Positions 1-9,657 of a stretch of 64,000 nt of DNA are shown here, one piece after another. The notes under the pieces were generated by a model that did no database searches, had not been told where the DNA came from, and saw nothing but the letters and a program-made list of their open reading frames with translations. A program made the translations under genes and the position numbers. Source of the DNA: Mycolicibacter minnesotensis (GTDB lineage Bacteria; Actinomycetota; Actinomycetes; Mycobacteriales; Mycobacteriaceae); assembly GCF_010731755.1 (NCBI RefSeq), contig NZ_AP022589.1:3224001-3288000 (forward strand), written 5' to 3'. Within the stretch, counting starts at the first letter, position 1, and each line of letters opens with the position of its first letter.

Positions 1-184
1 GTGTGTAGCGACCGCCACGAGAGATCGGAATGACGCAGTCGCGTTGCAGGGCCGGTCCGCTCCCTTGGCAGTAGGCGCATCGGCTCCACGCCTCAAGCAG
101 GCTTTCCCATTGGGTTGCGGTGAGGTCGTTGTCCACGCGGGCGAGCCGTCGTTGTCGCCGCTTCGCGTAGCGCGCGCGAGCCAC
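1..184 (-). CDS. HNH endonuclease, N-terminal part only (runs off left end)
   Basis: The minus strand reads open from a GTG at 184 to the window edge, giving about 61 residues. A basic N-terminus (ARYAKRRQRRLARVD) is followed by LTATQWESLLEAW and then CAYCQGSG and RDCVIPISRGGRYT. This matches the first half of a small HNH nuclease: a CxxC zinc knuckle and the beta-hairpin that normally reads DHVIPxSRGG. The usual first catalytic His is Cys here. The second half (N and final H, second CxxC) lies outside the window. An in-frame GTG further upstream could give a longer N-terminus. Function beyond nuclease fold is not inferable. Confidence 0.7.
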   Translation of the reverse strand, partial: MARARYAKRRQRRLARVDNDLTATQWESLLEAWSRCAYCQGSGPALQRDCVIPISRGGRYT

Positions 185-273
185 GCCCGTGGCGGTGGGA
201 AACCTGCGTCGAGGTGGCACCCCGTGACGGTAACCCCGGAGATCACGTCGGTTAGTCAGACGCGCGGCGGAGG

Positions 274-347
274 CGCCCCCGGCAGGACTCGAACCTGCGA
301 CCACAAGATTAGAAGTCTAGTGCTCTATCCACCTGAGCTACGGAGGC
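274..347 (-). tRNA. tRNA-Arg (anticodon TCT)
   Basis: Cloverleaf on the minus strand. The acceptor arms GCCTCCG (from 347) and CGGGGGC (281 down to 275) pair with one G-U. The anticodon loop is CTTCTAA with TCT at the anticodon position. The T arm is GCAGG-TTCGAGT-CCTGC. The discriminator is G at 274 and no CCA is encoded. It reads AGA codons, which are rare in this high-GC genome. Confidence 0.97.
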
Positions 348-615
348 AATGCGGGCTCAGTTTATCCGCTGACGACGGTAGCGCTGCGTCGACCGAGCAA
401 TGCCGTAATCATCGGTTTCCAATTCAACCGGCCAACAGAGTATTTCGATTTGTCGACAGCGTCCTGGATCTACCCGAATCGACACCCGTCGCCGTAGGCA
501 AACAACTAGCGTTGAATGGTGCTCGTGACGTCTGTGAATCAAGAGGGATGTGTGGCGGTGGCAACCTCGGTGGGCCGGGCCGGTCGGGCCCGTTCGACTG
601 CATTGGAGGCGCGGC

Positions 616-2064
616 GTGGGTGAGCTCGTCGACGCCGCTGGGCTGCCCACCGAACTGGGTGCCCTGGACTACCTGCTGCACCGCGGTGAAGCCAACCCGC
701 GGACCCGCTCGGGGATCATGGGGCTAGAGCTGCTCGACAGCACCCCGGACTGGGACCGGTTCCGCAACCTGTTCGAGAACGTCTCCCGGAAAGTCTTGCG
801 CCTGCGCCAGAAGGTGGTGGTGCCCACGTTGCCGACGGCTGCGCCGCGCTGGGTGGTGGATCCCGACTTCAACCTTGATTTTCATGTCCGACGGCTCCGG
901 GTGCCCGAGCCTGGTGGCTTGCGTGAAGTCCTCGACCTGGCGGAGGTGGCCCTGCAGTCACCGATGGATATTCAGCGCCCGCTGTGGTCAGCGACTCTGG
1001 TGGAGGGCCTGGAGGGCGGCCGGGCCGCCACATTGATGCATTTGAGTCACGCGGTCACCGACGGTGTCGGGGGAGCGGCCATGTTCGGGCGGATCTATGA
1101 CCTGGAACGCGACCCGCCGGCCCGGGCGATGCCGCCGCAACCGGTACCGCAGGACCTGTCGGCCAACGACCTGATGCGTGACGGCATCAACCACCTGCCG
1201 TTCACGGTTTTTGGTGGCACCCGCGACCTGCTGTTGGGCGCACTGTCGATGGCGACCCGCACCGTGCGTGATCCGCTGTCGGCCGTCACCGGTGCCCTCA
1301 CCTATGCCCGGTCGAGTTCACGGGTGATGAGCCAGGCGGCGGAGCCTTCGCCGCTGCTGCGGCGGCGCAGCCTGACCAGCCGGACCGAAGCCCTCGACAT
1401 CCGGTTGGCCGACCTGCACCGAGCGGCCAAAGCCGGCGGAGGGTCGATCAACGACGCGTACCTGGCGGCAGTGTCGGGAGCGCTGGGGCGCTACCACCGG
1501 GCGTTGGGTGTGCCGATCGCAACCCTGCCGATGGCGATCCCGGTGAACCTGCGCGCGGATGCAGATCCTGCCGGGGGCAACCGGTTCACCGGGGTGAACC
1601 TGGCCGCCCCGGTAGGGGTTGCCGACCCGGTCGAGCGAATCAGGCGGATTCGGGCCCAGATGACCCAGCGTCGTGACGAGCCCGCGATGGACGTGATCGG
1701 CTCCATCGCGCCGCTGCTGAGCGTCGTTCCGGCACCGGTTCTGGAGAAGATGAGTGAATCGGTCGTCAGTGCCGACGTTCAGGCCAGCAACGTGGCGTTC
1801 TATCCCGGCGAAACCTATATCGCCGGGGCGAAGGTGCTGCGACACTACGGAATCGGGCCGCTGCCCGGCGTCGCCATGATGGTGGTGCTGATCTCCCGCG
1901 GTGGTGAGTGCTCCATCACGGTCCGCTATGACCGCGCAGCGGTCCGCGACGAGAAGCTGTTCGCCACGTGCCTGGTAGAGGGCTTCGACGAAGTGCTGGC
2001 GCTGGCCGGTGATCCGGTGCCGCGTTGTGTGCCGGCCTCGTTCCGTATCGGTGCTGAGTCATGA
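616..2064 (+). CDS. Wax ester synthase/DGAT-family acyltransferase (WS/DGAT)
   Basis: A 482-residue WS/DGAT (Tgs-type) protein, a family that transfers acyl groups from acyl-CoA to diacylglycerol or long-chain alcohols. The N-terminus has GALDYLLHRGEAN; the active-site motif reads SHAVTDG near residue 145, so the first His of the usual HHxxxDG is Ser while the catalytic second His is kept. Start GTG 616 is chosen because GGAGG at 605-609 sits 6 bases upstream; the frame is open further up but without such a site. A possible -10 (TAGCGT, 507-512) lies upstream. It overlaps plsC by ATGA and matches Rv2484c in position. Substrate is not inferable. Confidence 0.9.
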   Translation: MGELVDAAGLPTELGALDYLLHRGEANPRTRSGIMGLELLDSTPDWDRFRNLFENVSRKVLRLRQKVVVPTLPTAAPRWVVDPDFNLDFHVRRLRVPEPGGLREVLDLAEVALQSPMDIQRPLWSATLVEGLEGGRAATLMHLSHAVTDGVGGAAMFGRIYDLERDPPARAMPPQPVPQDLSANDLMRDGINHLPFTVFGGTRDLLLGALSMATRTVRDPLSAVTGALTYARSSSRVMSQAAEPSPLLRRRSLTSRTEALDIRLADLHRAAKAGGGSINDAYLAAVSGALGRYHRALGVPIATLPMAIPVNLRADADPAGGNRFTGVNLAAPVGVADPVERIRRIRAQMTQRRDEPAMDVIGSIAPLLSVVPAPVLEKMSESVVSADVQASNVAFYPGETYIAGAKVLRHYGIGPLPGVAMMVVLISRGGECSITVRYDRAAVRDEKLFATCLVEGFDEVLALAGDPVPRCVPASFRIGAES

Positions 2065-3713
2065 CCGACGACGCGAAGCCGCGGTCGCGTGACATGCGGC
2101 TGCCCGGATCGGTGGCCGAGATCGCCGCTAGTCCGCCGGGCCCCAAGGTCGGGGCGTTCTTCGACCTCGATGGCACCCTGGTAGCCGGCTTCACCGCCGT
2201 CATCCTCACCCGCGAGCGCGTCCGCAGTCGCGACATGGGATTGGGCGAGCTGTTCGGCATGATCCAGGCCGGGCTCAACCACCAACTGGGCCGCATCGAG
2301 TTCGAGGAGCTCATCACCACGGCGTCGACCGCGTTGCGTGGCCGCTCGATCAGTGACCTCGACGAGATCGGTGAGCGGCTGTTTGTGCAGAAGATCGCCA
2401 AGCGCATCTACCCGGAGATGCGCGAAGTGGTCCGAGCGCACCAGGCCCGCGGGCACACCGTGGTGTTGAGCTCTTCGGCGCTCACCATTCAGGTCGAGCC
2501 GGTGGCCCGCTTCTTGGGCATCACCAACACCCTCACCAACGCCTTCGTGACCGACGAGAACGGCGTGCTCACCGGCGAGGTCGTCGAGCCGATCCTGTGG
2601 GGTCCGGGTAAGGCTGCCGCGGTGCAGAAGTTCGCCGCCGAACACGACATCGACCTGCAGGACAGCTACTTTTACGCCGACGGGGACGAGGACGTCGCGC
2701 TGATGCACCTGGTGGGCAATCCGCGACCCACCAACCCCGAGGGCAAGATGGCCTCGGTCGCCCGCAAGCGTGGTTGGCCGATCCTGCAGTTCAGCAGCCG
2801 CGGCAGCGGCGTCGTCGGTCAACTGCGGAACCTGGCGGGTCTGTCCTCGATTGTCCCGGTGGGCGCAGGCGCGATTGGGCTGGGCCTACTCAGCGGAAGC
2901 CGCCGGCGCGGCGTCAACTTCTTCACCGCACTGTTCCCGCAGGTGCTGCTGACGCTCAACGGTGTGCAGCTCAACGTGATCGGCAAAGAGAACCTCACCG
3001 CGGTCCGGCCCGCGGTGTTCATCTTCAACCATCGCAACCAGGTCGATCCGGTGATCACCGCGTCGCTGGTGCGCGACAACTGGATCAGTGTCGGAAAGCG
3101 GGAGCTGGAGAAGGACCCGATCGCCGGAACGCTGGGCAAGCTGACCGAGATGGTGTTCATCGACCGAGATGACGCGGCGGCCGCCGTGGAGTCCCTGCAA
3201 GAGGTCGAGGAGCGTGCCAAGCGCGGCCTGTCGGTGGTGATCGCGCCGGAGGGAACCCGGGTGGACACCACCGGAGTGGGCCCGTTCAAGAAGGGGCCGT
3301 TCCGGCTCGCGATGGCGGCGGGCATTCCGATCGTGCCAGTGGTGATCCGCAACGCTGAGGTGGTCGCCGCCCGGGACTCGATCAGTGCCCACCCGGGCAC
3401 CGTCGACGTCGCGGTGTTCCCGGCGATCTCGGTCGAGGATTGGACCGTCGAAACGTTGCCCGAGCGGATCGCCGAAGTGCGCCAGCTCTACCTCGACACG
3501 TTGGCCGACTGGCCGGTGGACGAGTTACCGGCCTGGCCACCCCAGCCGCCGATTCCAGACCCGAAGGCTCCGGCGAAGAAGGCTCTCGCCAAGAAGGCGG
3601 CTGCCAAAAAGGCTCCGGCGAAGAAGGCACCCGCGAAAAAGTCGGCCGCCAAGAAGGCGCCCGCCAAGAAGGCTCCGGCCAAGCGGCCACCGGCCCCGAA
3701 GGGGGAGCAGTGA
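2061..3713 (+). CDS. plsC: Bifunctional HAD-type phosphatase/1-acylglycerol-3-phosphate acyltransferase
   Basis: A 550-residue two-domain enzyme. The N-terminal HAD-IB hydrolase domain shows FFDLDGT at 33-39. The second domain is a PlsC-type acyltransferase with HRNQVD (HX4D) near residue 323 and PEGTR further on; it should acylate lysophosphatidate to phosphatidate, and the HAD domain may dephosphorylate a lipid intermediate. The last ~50 residues are an Ala/Lys/Pro tail of repeated [10 protein letters not shown] units resembling histone H1-like tails. Overlaps both neighbours (ATGA at 2061, GTGA at 3710), so the three acyltransferases are probably coupled. Corresponds to Rv2483c. Confidence 0.92.
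   Translation: MTDDAKPRSRDMRLPGSVAEIAASPPGPKVGAFFDLDGTLVAGFTAVILTRERVRSRDMGLGELFGMIQAGLNHQLGRIEFEELITTASTALRGRSISDLDEIGERLFVQKIAKRIYPEMREVVRAHQARGHTVVLSSSALTIQVEPVARFLGITNTLTNAFVTDENGVLTGEVVEPILWGPGKAAAVQKFAAEHDIDLQDSYFYADGDEDVALMHLVGNPRPTNPEGKMASVARKRGWPILQFSSRGSGVVGQLRNLAGLSSIVPVGAGAIGLGLLSGSRRRGVNFFTALFPQVLLTLNGVQLNVIGKENLTAVRPAVFIFNHRNQVDPVITASLVRDNWISVGKRELEKDPIAGTLGKLTEMVFIDRDDAAAAVESLQEVEERAKRGLSVVIAPEGTRVDTTGVGPFKKGPFRLAMAAGIPIVPVVIRNAEVVAARDSISAHPGTVDVAVFPAISVEDWTVETLPERIAEVRQLYLDTLADWPVDELPAWPPQPPIPDPKAPAKKALAKKAAAKKAPAKKAPAKKSAAKKAPAKKAPAKRPPAPKGEQ
3564..3710 (+). repeat. Coding repeat: Ala/Lys/Pro-rich tail of PlsC
   Basis: Degenerate repetition of AAGAAGGC(G/T)CC-type units encodes about ten [10 protein letters not shown] blocks at the C-terminus of the acyltransferase. 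The tail is strongly basic and low in complexity. The repeats are imperfect at the DNA level, with varied Lys and Ala codons, so the peptide rather than the DNA seems to be maintained. Confidence 0.85.
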
Positions 3714-6064
3714 CATCGTCATCGGCCACCGAACCCTCTGGGGCCACCACAACCGCCGACACGCTGGTCCTGGCCTACGTGTCGTCTCCGGTGGAGGCGG
3801 ATCTGGTGCACGAGTGGCTGGAGCGATACCGCGACGGCCGACCGGGTGCCCGGATCGAACTGCTGGAGCTCGACCCGTCACAGCGCTCGTCTGGCGCCAT
3901 GGCTCGGCTGGTGGGGCATCTTGAGCGTGACGAACAACGGTCGATCCTTCCGGTTCGGGTGTTCTGGATGCCGCGTGCCGAAGCCTCCGCGCTGAAGCGG
4001 GTGTCCGCGTTGTTGCCCGGGCGCAATCCCTATCGGCCCAGCGAACGCCAACAGCGGCAGATTCTGCGCACCGAGTCTTCGCTGGCCCGCGTGGTGGTGG
4101 GTGAACCGGCCAGCGTCGCCGACCTGCGCAGTCAATGGAGTGAGCACACCGCCGGAGAGAACCCGCGCGACTTCGCGCATTTCGTCACCCGCCGCGCGGT
4201 GCTGGCCCTTGAGCGCGCTGAGAATCGGATCCTGGGTCCGCAATACAAGTCTCCGCGCCTGGTGAAGCCGGAGATCTTGGCCTCCAGCCGATTCCGTGAG
4301 GGCCTGGAGGCCATTCCCGGGGCGACCATCGATGAGGCCGGAAAGATGCTCGACGAGCTGTCCACCGGCTGGAGTCGGGTCTCGGTCGACCTGGTCGCGG
4401 TATTGACCCGCATGCTCAGCCGGGGCTTCGACCCCGACATCGACTACGACGAATACCAGGTGGCCGCGCTGCGCACCGCCCTGGAGAACCATCCCGCGGT
4501 GCTGCTGTTCTCCCACCGGTCCTACATCGACGGCGCGGTCATGCCGGTGGCGATGCAGGAGAACCGGCTCCCGCCGGTGCATGTCTTCGCCGGCATCAAC
4601 CTGTCATTCGGATTGATGGGGCCGTTGCTGCGCCGCTCCGGGGTGATCTTCATCCGACGCAGCATCGCTAACAACCCGCTCTACAAGTACGTACTCAAGG
4701 AGTACGTCGGCTACGTGATGGAAAAGCGGTTCAACCTCAGCTGGTCTATCGAGGGAACCCGGTCACGCACCGGCAAAATGCTGCCGCCCAAGCTCGGTCT
4801 GATGACCTACGTCGCGGACGCCTATCTCGACGACCGCACTGAAGATGTTCTCCTGCAGGGCGTTTCGATCAGCTTCGACCAGCTCCATGAGACCGATGAG
4901 TATGCCGCCTACGCCCGAGGCGGGGAGAAGACTCCGGAAGGAATCCGCTGGCTCTATCGGTTCATCAAGGCCCAGGGCGAACGTAACTACGGCAAGATCT
5001 ACGTGCGGTTCCCCGAGGCCGTGTCCATGCGCCAGTACCTAGGCGCCCCAGACGGTTCTACGGCGACCGATCCGGATGCCAAACGGCTGGCTATGCAGAA
5101 GATGGCCATCGAGGTGGCCTGGCGAATTCAGCGTGTCACTCCCATCAGCGCGGCCGGACTGGTGTCGGCGCTGCTGTTGACCACTCACGGCTTGGCTCTG
5201 ACTTTGGAGCAGATCCATCACTCGCTGCAGGCCGGGCTGGACTACTTGGAACGCAAGCAGACTCCGATCTCCACCAGCGCACTGCGCCTGCGCAGCCGCG
5301 ACGGGGTACGTGCAGTGATGGACACGTTGTCCAACGGGCATCCGGTCACCCGCGTCGACGGCGGCCGTGAGTCGGTGTGGCGGATCGCCCCCGAGGATGA
5401 ACACGCCGCGTCGTTCTACCGCAACTCGGTGATCCACGCCTTCCTGGAGACCTCGATCGTCGAGCTCGCGCTGGCGCACGCCGGACGAGGCGAAGGCGAC
5501 CGGCTGGACGCCTTCTGGACTCAGGCGATGCGGTTGCGGGACCTCCTCAAATTCGACTTCTACTTCGCGGATTCCGCGGCGTTCCGTGACAACATCGCCG
5601 AGGAGATGTCGTGGTTTGCCGACTGGCAGACGCGGGTCGCGGCAGGCGGAGCCGAGATCGACGGGATTCTGTCGGAGAAGACTCCGGTGACCTCCGACGT
5701 CATGTTGCGGGTGTTCTTCGAGTCCTACGCGATAGTCGCCGACGTGCTCTGCGACGCCCCCGCCGATATCGGCGTCAACGAACTTACGCAGTCGGCGCTG
5801 GGAGTCGGTCGCCAGTACGTGGCGCAGGGGCGGGTCCGCAGCAGCGAATCGGTGTCCACCTTGTTGTTCGCGACCGCCTGCCAAGTGGTCGCCGATCAGG
5901 GTCTGCTGGACCCCGCGCCGGACCTGGCGGAGCGGCGGAAAGCGTTCCGGTCCGAATTGCGTCGCATCCTGCAGGACTCCGACCACATCGCCCGGATCGC
6001 CCGGGAGGCATTCGCCGCCCGCGACATGGAGGTACGACGGCATTGGCGGGGCATCGGTAGCTAG
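3710..6064 (+). CDS. plsB2: Glycerol-3-phosphate 1-O-acyltransferase
   Basis: 784 residues; first committed step of glycerolipid synthesis, placing an acyl chain on position 1 of glycerol-3-phosphate at the membrane. Acyltransferase block I HRSYID lies near residue 270, followed by GVIFIRRS and the [10 protein letters not shown] block. Long flanking helical domains are typical of the bacterial PlsB family (M. tuberculosis PlsB2 is of very similar length). The start is GTG 3710, overlapping the plsC stop by GTGA; the frame is open about 270 bases further upstream but that part lies inside plsC and is not conserved-looking. Corresponds to Rv2482c. Confidence 0.95.
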   Translation: MTSSSATEPSGATTTADTLVLAYVSSPVEADLVHEWLERYRDGRPGARIELLELDPSQRSSGAMARLVGHLERDEQRSILPVRVFWMPRAEASALKRVSALLPGRNPYRPSERQQRQILRTESSLARVVVGEPASVADLRSQWSEHTAGENPRDFAHFVTRRAVLALERAENRILGPQYKSPRLVKPEILASSRFREGLEAIPGATIDEAGKMLDELSTGWSRVSVDLVAVLTRMLSRGFDPDIDYDEYQVAALRTALENHPAVLLFSHRSYIDGAVMPVAMQENRLPPVHVFAGINLSFGLMGPLLRRSGVIFIRRSIANNPLYKYVLKEYVGYVMEKRFNLSWSIEGTRSRTGKMLPPKLGLMTYVADAYLDDRTEDVLLQGVSISFDQLHETDEYAAYARGGEKTPEGIRWLYRFIKAQGERNYGKIYVRFPEAVSMRQYLGAPDGSTATDPDAKRLAMQKMAIEVAWRIQRVTPISAAGLVSALLLTTHGLALTLEQIHHSLQAGLDYLERKQTPISTSALRLRSRDGVRAVMDTLSNGHPVTRVDGGRESVWRIAPEDEHAASFYRNSVIHAFLETSIVELALAHAGRGEGDRLDAFWTQAMRLRDLLKFDFYFADSAAFRDNIAEEMSWFADWQTRVAAGGAEIDGILSEKTPVTSDVMLRVFFESYAIVADVLCDAPADIGVNELTQSALGVGRQYVAQGRVRSSESVSTLLFATACQVVADQGLLDPAPDLAERRKAFRSELRRILQDSDHIARIAREAFAARDMEVRRHWRGIGS

Positions 6065-6106
6065 CAACCGCGCCCGCCTGGCATGCGGCCGGGCGGACGC
6101 GCCCCA

Positions 6107-6112
6107 TACGCT
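6107..6112 (+). promoter_or_regulatory. -10 element of a probable leaderless promoter (copD/ctaG-like gene)
   Basis: TACGCT followed by exactly 7 bases and then the ATG at 6120. There is no Shine-Dalgarno sequence, so transcription probably starts at the A of the start codon. Confidence 0.6.
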
Positions 6113-6119
6113 GGGAACC

Positions 6120-8132
6120 ATGACGGCGATTTCGGCGACCCGCAGCCGCCCGGCGATCATCGCGCCGGTGCTGGCCGGCGTGGCGATCCTGGCCGGCTGC
6201 ATCGCCGCGGGTATCGGGGCGCTGTCGCTGGCCGATGCCCTGACCGCCACCGGCCTGCCCGATCCCGGTCCGGTGACCACGCTGGGACTGCCCTTCGTCC
6301 GGGCTGCAGGGGAGATCGCCGCGGTGGTAGCGGTGGGATCGTTTCTGCTTGCGGCGTTCCTGGTGCCGCCCCAAACCAGCGGCGTGCTCGACGTCGCCGG
6401 CTATCGTGCGTTGCGATTGGGCACGGCCGCCTCGGGAGCATGGGCGGTGTGCGCGGCGCTGCTGGTTCCGCTGACGATCTCCGATGTCTCCGGGCATCCC
6501 CTGGCGGAGTTCCTCGACCCCGCAACAGCCTGGTCGTTCGCCGGGCTGGTCGACACCGCCTCGGCGTGGCGGTGGACCGCGCTGTTGGCCGCGATCGTGA
6601 CTCTGGTCAGCTCGCGGGTGCTGCGCTGGTCGTGGACTCCGCTGTTGCTGGCGGGTTCGCTGTTGACGCTGATCCCGTTGGGTCTGACCGGACATTCGGC
6701 GGCCGGCGGGTCACACGACCTGGCCACCAACAGCCTGCTCATTCATCTCATCGCCGCGGGACTGTGGGCCGGCGGCCTGCTCGCGCTACTGGTACATGCG
6801 CTGCGTGGCGGCGAACACGGTGATCTGGCGGCCCGGAGATTCTCCACCGTGGCGTTGTGGTGCTTTGTGGCCATGGGCTTGTCGGGGGTGCTCAACGCGC
6901 TGGTGCGACTGGCACCGTCGGAGTTGCTGACCAGTGAATACGGTCGGCTGGTGGTGGCCAAATTCGTCGCCCTGTGTGTGCTTGGCGTCCTTGGGGCGGG
7001 GCAGCGGCGCCGCGGTGTGGCCGCGTTGCAGGCCGACCCGGGCAACCGCGCCCCCTTGATCCGCCTGGCGCTGACGGAAGCCGCCGTCTTTGCGCTGACC
7101 TTCGGCGTCGCCGTGGGCTTGGGCCGCACTCCACCGCCTCCGCCGGCCGCGCTCAACCCGTCGGTTCCCATGGTCAAGATCGGCTACGACTTCGCCGGCC
7201 CGCCGACGGTGGCGCGGGTTCTGTTCGACTGGCGTTTCGATGTGGTCTTCGGCACGGCCGCGATAGTGCTGGCCGGGGTGTACCTGGCCGGTGTGCTGCG
7301 GCTGCGCCGGCGCGGCGACGCCTGGCCAGCAGGCCGCACGACCGCCTGGATGCTGGGCTGTTTCACCCTGCTGTTCGCCACGTCGTCGGGCACCGGCCGC
7401 TACATGCCGGCCATGTTCAGCATGCACATGGTGGTGCACATGCTGCTGTCGATGCTCGTGCCGATCCTGCTGGTGCTCGGCGGTCCGACCACGCTGGCGC
7501 TGCGGGCACTGCCGGTCGCCGGTCGCGGTGAGCCGCCGGGGCCGCGGGAGTGGCTGCTGGCCGCCCTGCACAGCCGGCTCTCTCGGCTTCTCACCAACCC
7601 GATCATCGCTGCGGTGATCTTCGTGGTCGGCTTCTACGGGCTGTACTTCAGCAGCCTGTTCGATTCGATCGTCGGCAGTCATGCCGGGCACCTCGCAATG
7701 AACATCCACTTCATCCTCAGCGGGTACCTCTTCTATTGGGTGGTGATCGGTGTCGACCCGACCCCCCGGCCGATCTCCCCGCTGGCCAAACTGGCGGTGG
7801 TGTTCGCCGCGCTGCCACTGCATGGTTTCTTCGGGGTCTTCCTGATGGGGATGCATACCGTGCTTGGGGAGTGGTTCTACGGCGAGTTGGGCCTGCCCTG
7901 GCACACCGATCTGGCCGGTGACCAGCATCTGGGCGGCGGCATCACCTGGTCGGCAGGTGAATTACCCCTGGTGATGGTGATGGTCGCGCTGCTGGTGCAG
8001 TGGCATCGCAGTGACCGGCGCACCGCCAAGCGGCTGGACCGGGCCGCTGACCGCGATGACGACGCCGAGCTTGCCGCCTACAACGCGATGCTGGCCGAGA
8101 TGGCCCGCCGCGATGGAACCGTGCAGCGCTGA
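6120..8132 (+). CDS. CopD/CtaG-type membrane protein (copper handling/cytochrome oxidase assembly)
   Basis: A 670-residue polytopic membrane protein. The N-terminal half contains the CopD-like domain (helices around LIHLIAAGLWAGGLLALLVHAL and GLSGVLNALVRL). The C-terminal half is a CtaG/caa3-assembly domain with conserved His-rich helices (MFSMHMVVHMLLSMLVP, SHAGHLAMNIHFILSGYLFYWVVIG, LPLHGFFGVFLMGMHTVLGEWFY). The family is linked to copper import and delivery to the CuB site of heme-copper oxidases. Resembles Rv0102 of M. tuberculosis but sits in a different location. The metal role is from family knowledge and is not shown by the sequence alone. Confidence 0.88.
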   Translation: MTAISATRSRPAIIAPVLAGVAILAGCIAAGIGALSLADALTATGLPDPGPVTTLGLPFVRAAGEIAAVVAVGSFLLAAFLVPPQTSGVLDVAGYRALRLGTAASGAWAVCAALLVPLTISDVSGHPLAEFLDPATAWSFAGLVDTASAWRWTALLAAIVTLVSSRVLRWSWTPLLLAGSLLTLIPLGLTGHSAAGGSHDLATNSLLIHLIAAGLWAGGLLALLVHALRGGEHGDLAARRFSTVALWCFVAMGLSGVLNALVRLAPSELLTSEYGRLVVAKFVALCVLGVLGAGQRRRGVAALQADPGNRAPLIRLALTEAAVFALTFGVAVGLGRTPPPPPAALNPSVPMVKIGYDFAGPPTVARVLFDWRFDVVFGTAAIVLAGVYLAGVLRLRRRGDAWPAGRTTAWMLGCFTLLFATSSGTGRYMPAMFSMHMVVHMLLSMLVPILLVLGGPTTLALRALPVAGRGEPPGPREWLLAALHSRLSRLLTNPIIAAVIFVVGFYGLYFSSLFDSIVGSHAGHLAMNIHFILSGYLFYWVVIGVDPTPRPISPLAKLAVVFAALPLHGFFGVFLMGMHTVLGEWFYGELGLPWHTDLAGDQHLGGGITWSAGELPLVMVMVALLVQWHRSDRRTAKRLDRAADRDDDAELAAYNAMLAEMARRDGTVQR

Positions 8133-8133
8133 G

Positions 8134-8712
8134 TCAGCTCAGCTGGCCGGCCGCCGCGAGTACGGCTGCGCGCACCCGGTCGGCAATCACCTGCTTCGAC
8201 GAGGTGTCGAGTTTGCCGTCCAGGTGCAGGAAGGCCAGGCCATGCACCAGCCCCCACACGGCGATGGCCATGGCCTCCGGATCGGACGACGGAAAGACCT
8301 GCCGCACGATCGAGTTCAGGTATTCCTGGATCGCCGTCACCGCCGCGGCCCGCTCTGCGTCGGTGAGATCGCACTGCTCGGTGAACATCACCCGGAACAG
8401 GCCCGGGCGGTTCACGGCGAACTGAACGTAGGCGACGGCGAGAGCCGCGAAGTCGTCCGCCGTCTTCGGCGACGGATGCGCTGCGATCAGCTCGGCCGCC
8501 AACTCCTGATAACCCACCGCGGCGATCGCCGACAACAGCGCGTTGCGGTCGGCGAAGTGCCGGTAGGGCGCCGCGGTCGACACCCCGGCGCGGCGAGCCG
8601 CAGCACGCAGCGACAGTTCGGTGGCGCCGTTTTCCTCAAGGAGATCCATAGCGGCGCGCAGGAGGGTTCCGGGCAGGTCGCCGTGGTGGTAGGTCTTGAT
8701 CGACGCTGACAT
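8134..8712 (-). CDS. TetR/AcrR-family repressor of the adjacent redox cluster
   Basis: 192 residues with an N-terminal helix-turn-helix (LSLRAAARRAGVSTAAPYRHFADRNALL, residues ~33-60) and a C-terminal ligand/dimer domain of the WHG-like type (FRVMFTEQCD...). The stop is next to the end of the convergent copD-like gene. It is divergent from the SDR gene; two operator copies occupy the shared 114-base intergenic space, and two more precede the reductase gene at 11543, so this regulator probably controls itself, the SDR and the reductase-nitroreductase operon. Ligand unknown. Confidence 0.88.
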   Translation of the reverse strand: MSASIKTYHHGDLPGTLLRAAMDLLEENGATELSLRAAARRAGVSTAAPYRHFADRNALLSAIAAVGYQELAAELIAAHPSPKTADDFAALAVAYVQFAVNRPGLFRVMFTEQCDLTDAERAAAVTAIQEYLNSIVRQVFPSSDPEAMAIAVWGLVHGLAFLHLDGKLDTSSKQVIADRVRAAVLAAAGQLS

Positions 8713-8726
8713 CTGTGACTACCCCG

Positions 8727-8789
8727 TGTTGACGGCGCTTACATGAGCTCTTAATGTTAGCAGCCCGCCGCGTGTAAGCGTCGCTAACA
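8727..8789. promoter_or_regulatory. Two TetR operator copies between tetR and SDR
   Basis: TGTTGACGGCGCTTACA (8727-8743) and TGTAAGCGTCGCTAACA (8773-8789) are the same 17-bp imperfect palindrome in opposite orientations, consensus TGTAAGCGnCGTTAACA. They flank a further half-site ATGTTAGC at 8754-8761. They cover the likely promoters of both divergent genes. Matching copies recur only at 11570-11619 in the parts I read closely. Confidence 0.75.
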
Positions 8790-8826
8790 TCAGGCGCTCG
8801 GCGGCGTCATCGAAGGAGACCGTGCA

Positions 8827-9657
8827 GTGACTTCACCCCGAACGATCGTGATCACCGGCGCCAGCGACGGTATCGGTGCCGTGGCAGCGCGTGCCCTGGC
8901 CGGCCCCGAGGTCAACCTCGTCGTCGTCGGCCGCTCGGCCGCCAAGCTCGCGCCCATTGCCGCCGATACGGGGGCCATCCCGCTGACCGCTGACTTCGCC
9001 GACCTGGACCAGGTCCGTGCGCTGGCGCAACAGATCCGCGACAAAGTCGGCGTGATCGACGTCTTGATGAACAACGCTGGCGGAACGTTCGCGCCCCGAC
9101 TGCGGACGGTCGATGGCCACGAACCCAATTTCGGTATCAACCACCTGGCGCCGTTCCTGTTGACCAATCTGTTGCAGGACCGGTTGGCTTCGGCCGACGC
9201 CGCGCTGGTGCTGAACACCTCAAGCGGCGGCAACCTGTTAGGGCACGTCGATCTCGATGACGTGGACTATCGGCGCAGGCACGCATGGGAGACCCGCGCC
9301 TACGGCACGAGCAAGCTGATGAACATCTTGTTCACCCGCGGTATCGCCCAGCGCTGGGCCGGCGACGGGATCATCTCGGCCGCAGTGCATCCCGGACCGG
9401 TGGCCACCAGCTTCGGGCGCGACTCATGGTTTATCGGCCTGGTCTTCCGGACGCCGTTGCGCCACATCGCGGCCATCACCCCGGCCCAGGGCGCCGCGCC
9501 CCTGATCGAGCTGGCCAAGCGGGGGGCCGACCCCGAGATCAACGGCGTCTACTTCGACCGCCACAAAGCCGGCGGCCGCGAAAACCGGCAGGCTCACGAC
9601 CCCGAGCTCATCGACGGGCTATGGACCCTCTCCGCCGAGCTGGCCGGCCTGCGCTGA
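8827..9657 (+). CDS. Short-chain dehydrogenase/reductase (SDR)
   Basis: 276 residues, NAD(P)-dependent oxidoreductase of the classical/RDH-like SDR group. TGASDGIG at ~12-19 is the cofactor loop, NNAGG near 80, NTSSGG holds the catalytic Ser, and YGTSK the catalytic Tyr/Lys. Start is GTG 8827 with AGGAG at 8814-8818. Transcribed divergently from tetR behind the paired operators. The 3' end overlaps the convergent nitroreductase gene by 39 bases. The substrate is unknown; the family often reduces lipid-like or aromatic carbonyls. Confidence 0.9.
   Translation: MTSPRTIVITGASDGIGAVAARALAGPEVNLVVVGRSAAKLAPIAADTGAIPLTADFADLDQVRALAQQIRDKVGVIDVLMNNAGGTFAPRLRTVDGHEPNFGINHLAPFLLTNLLQDRLASADAALVLNTSSGGNLLGHVDLDDVDYRRRHAWETRAYGTSKLMNILFTRGIAQRWAGDGIISAAVHPGPVATSFGRDSWFIGLVFRTPLRHIAAITPAQGAAPLIELAKRGADPEINGVYFDRHKAGGRENRQAHDPELIDGLWTLSAELAGLR

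Noticed and set aside
3440..3709. N-terminal extension of PlsB2
   Set aside because: The extension lies entirely within plsC in another frame; the GTG at 3710 gives the normal family length and a GTGA overlap.
6786..7928. Long His/Gln/Arg-rich frame opposite the CopD-like gene
   Set aside because: Shadow of a membrane protein gene; its composition is the reverse-strand echo of Leu/Val/Ala codons.
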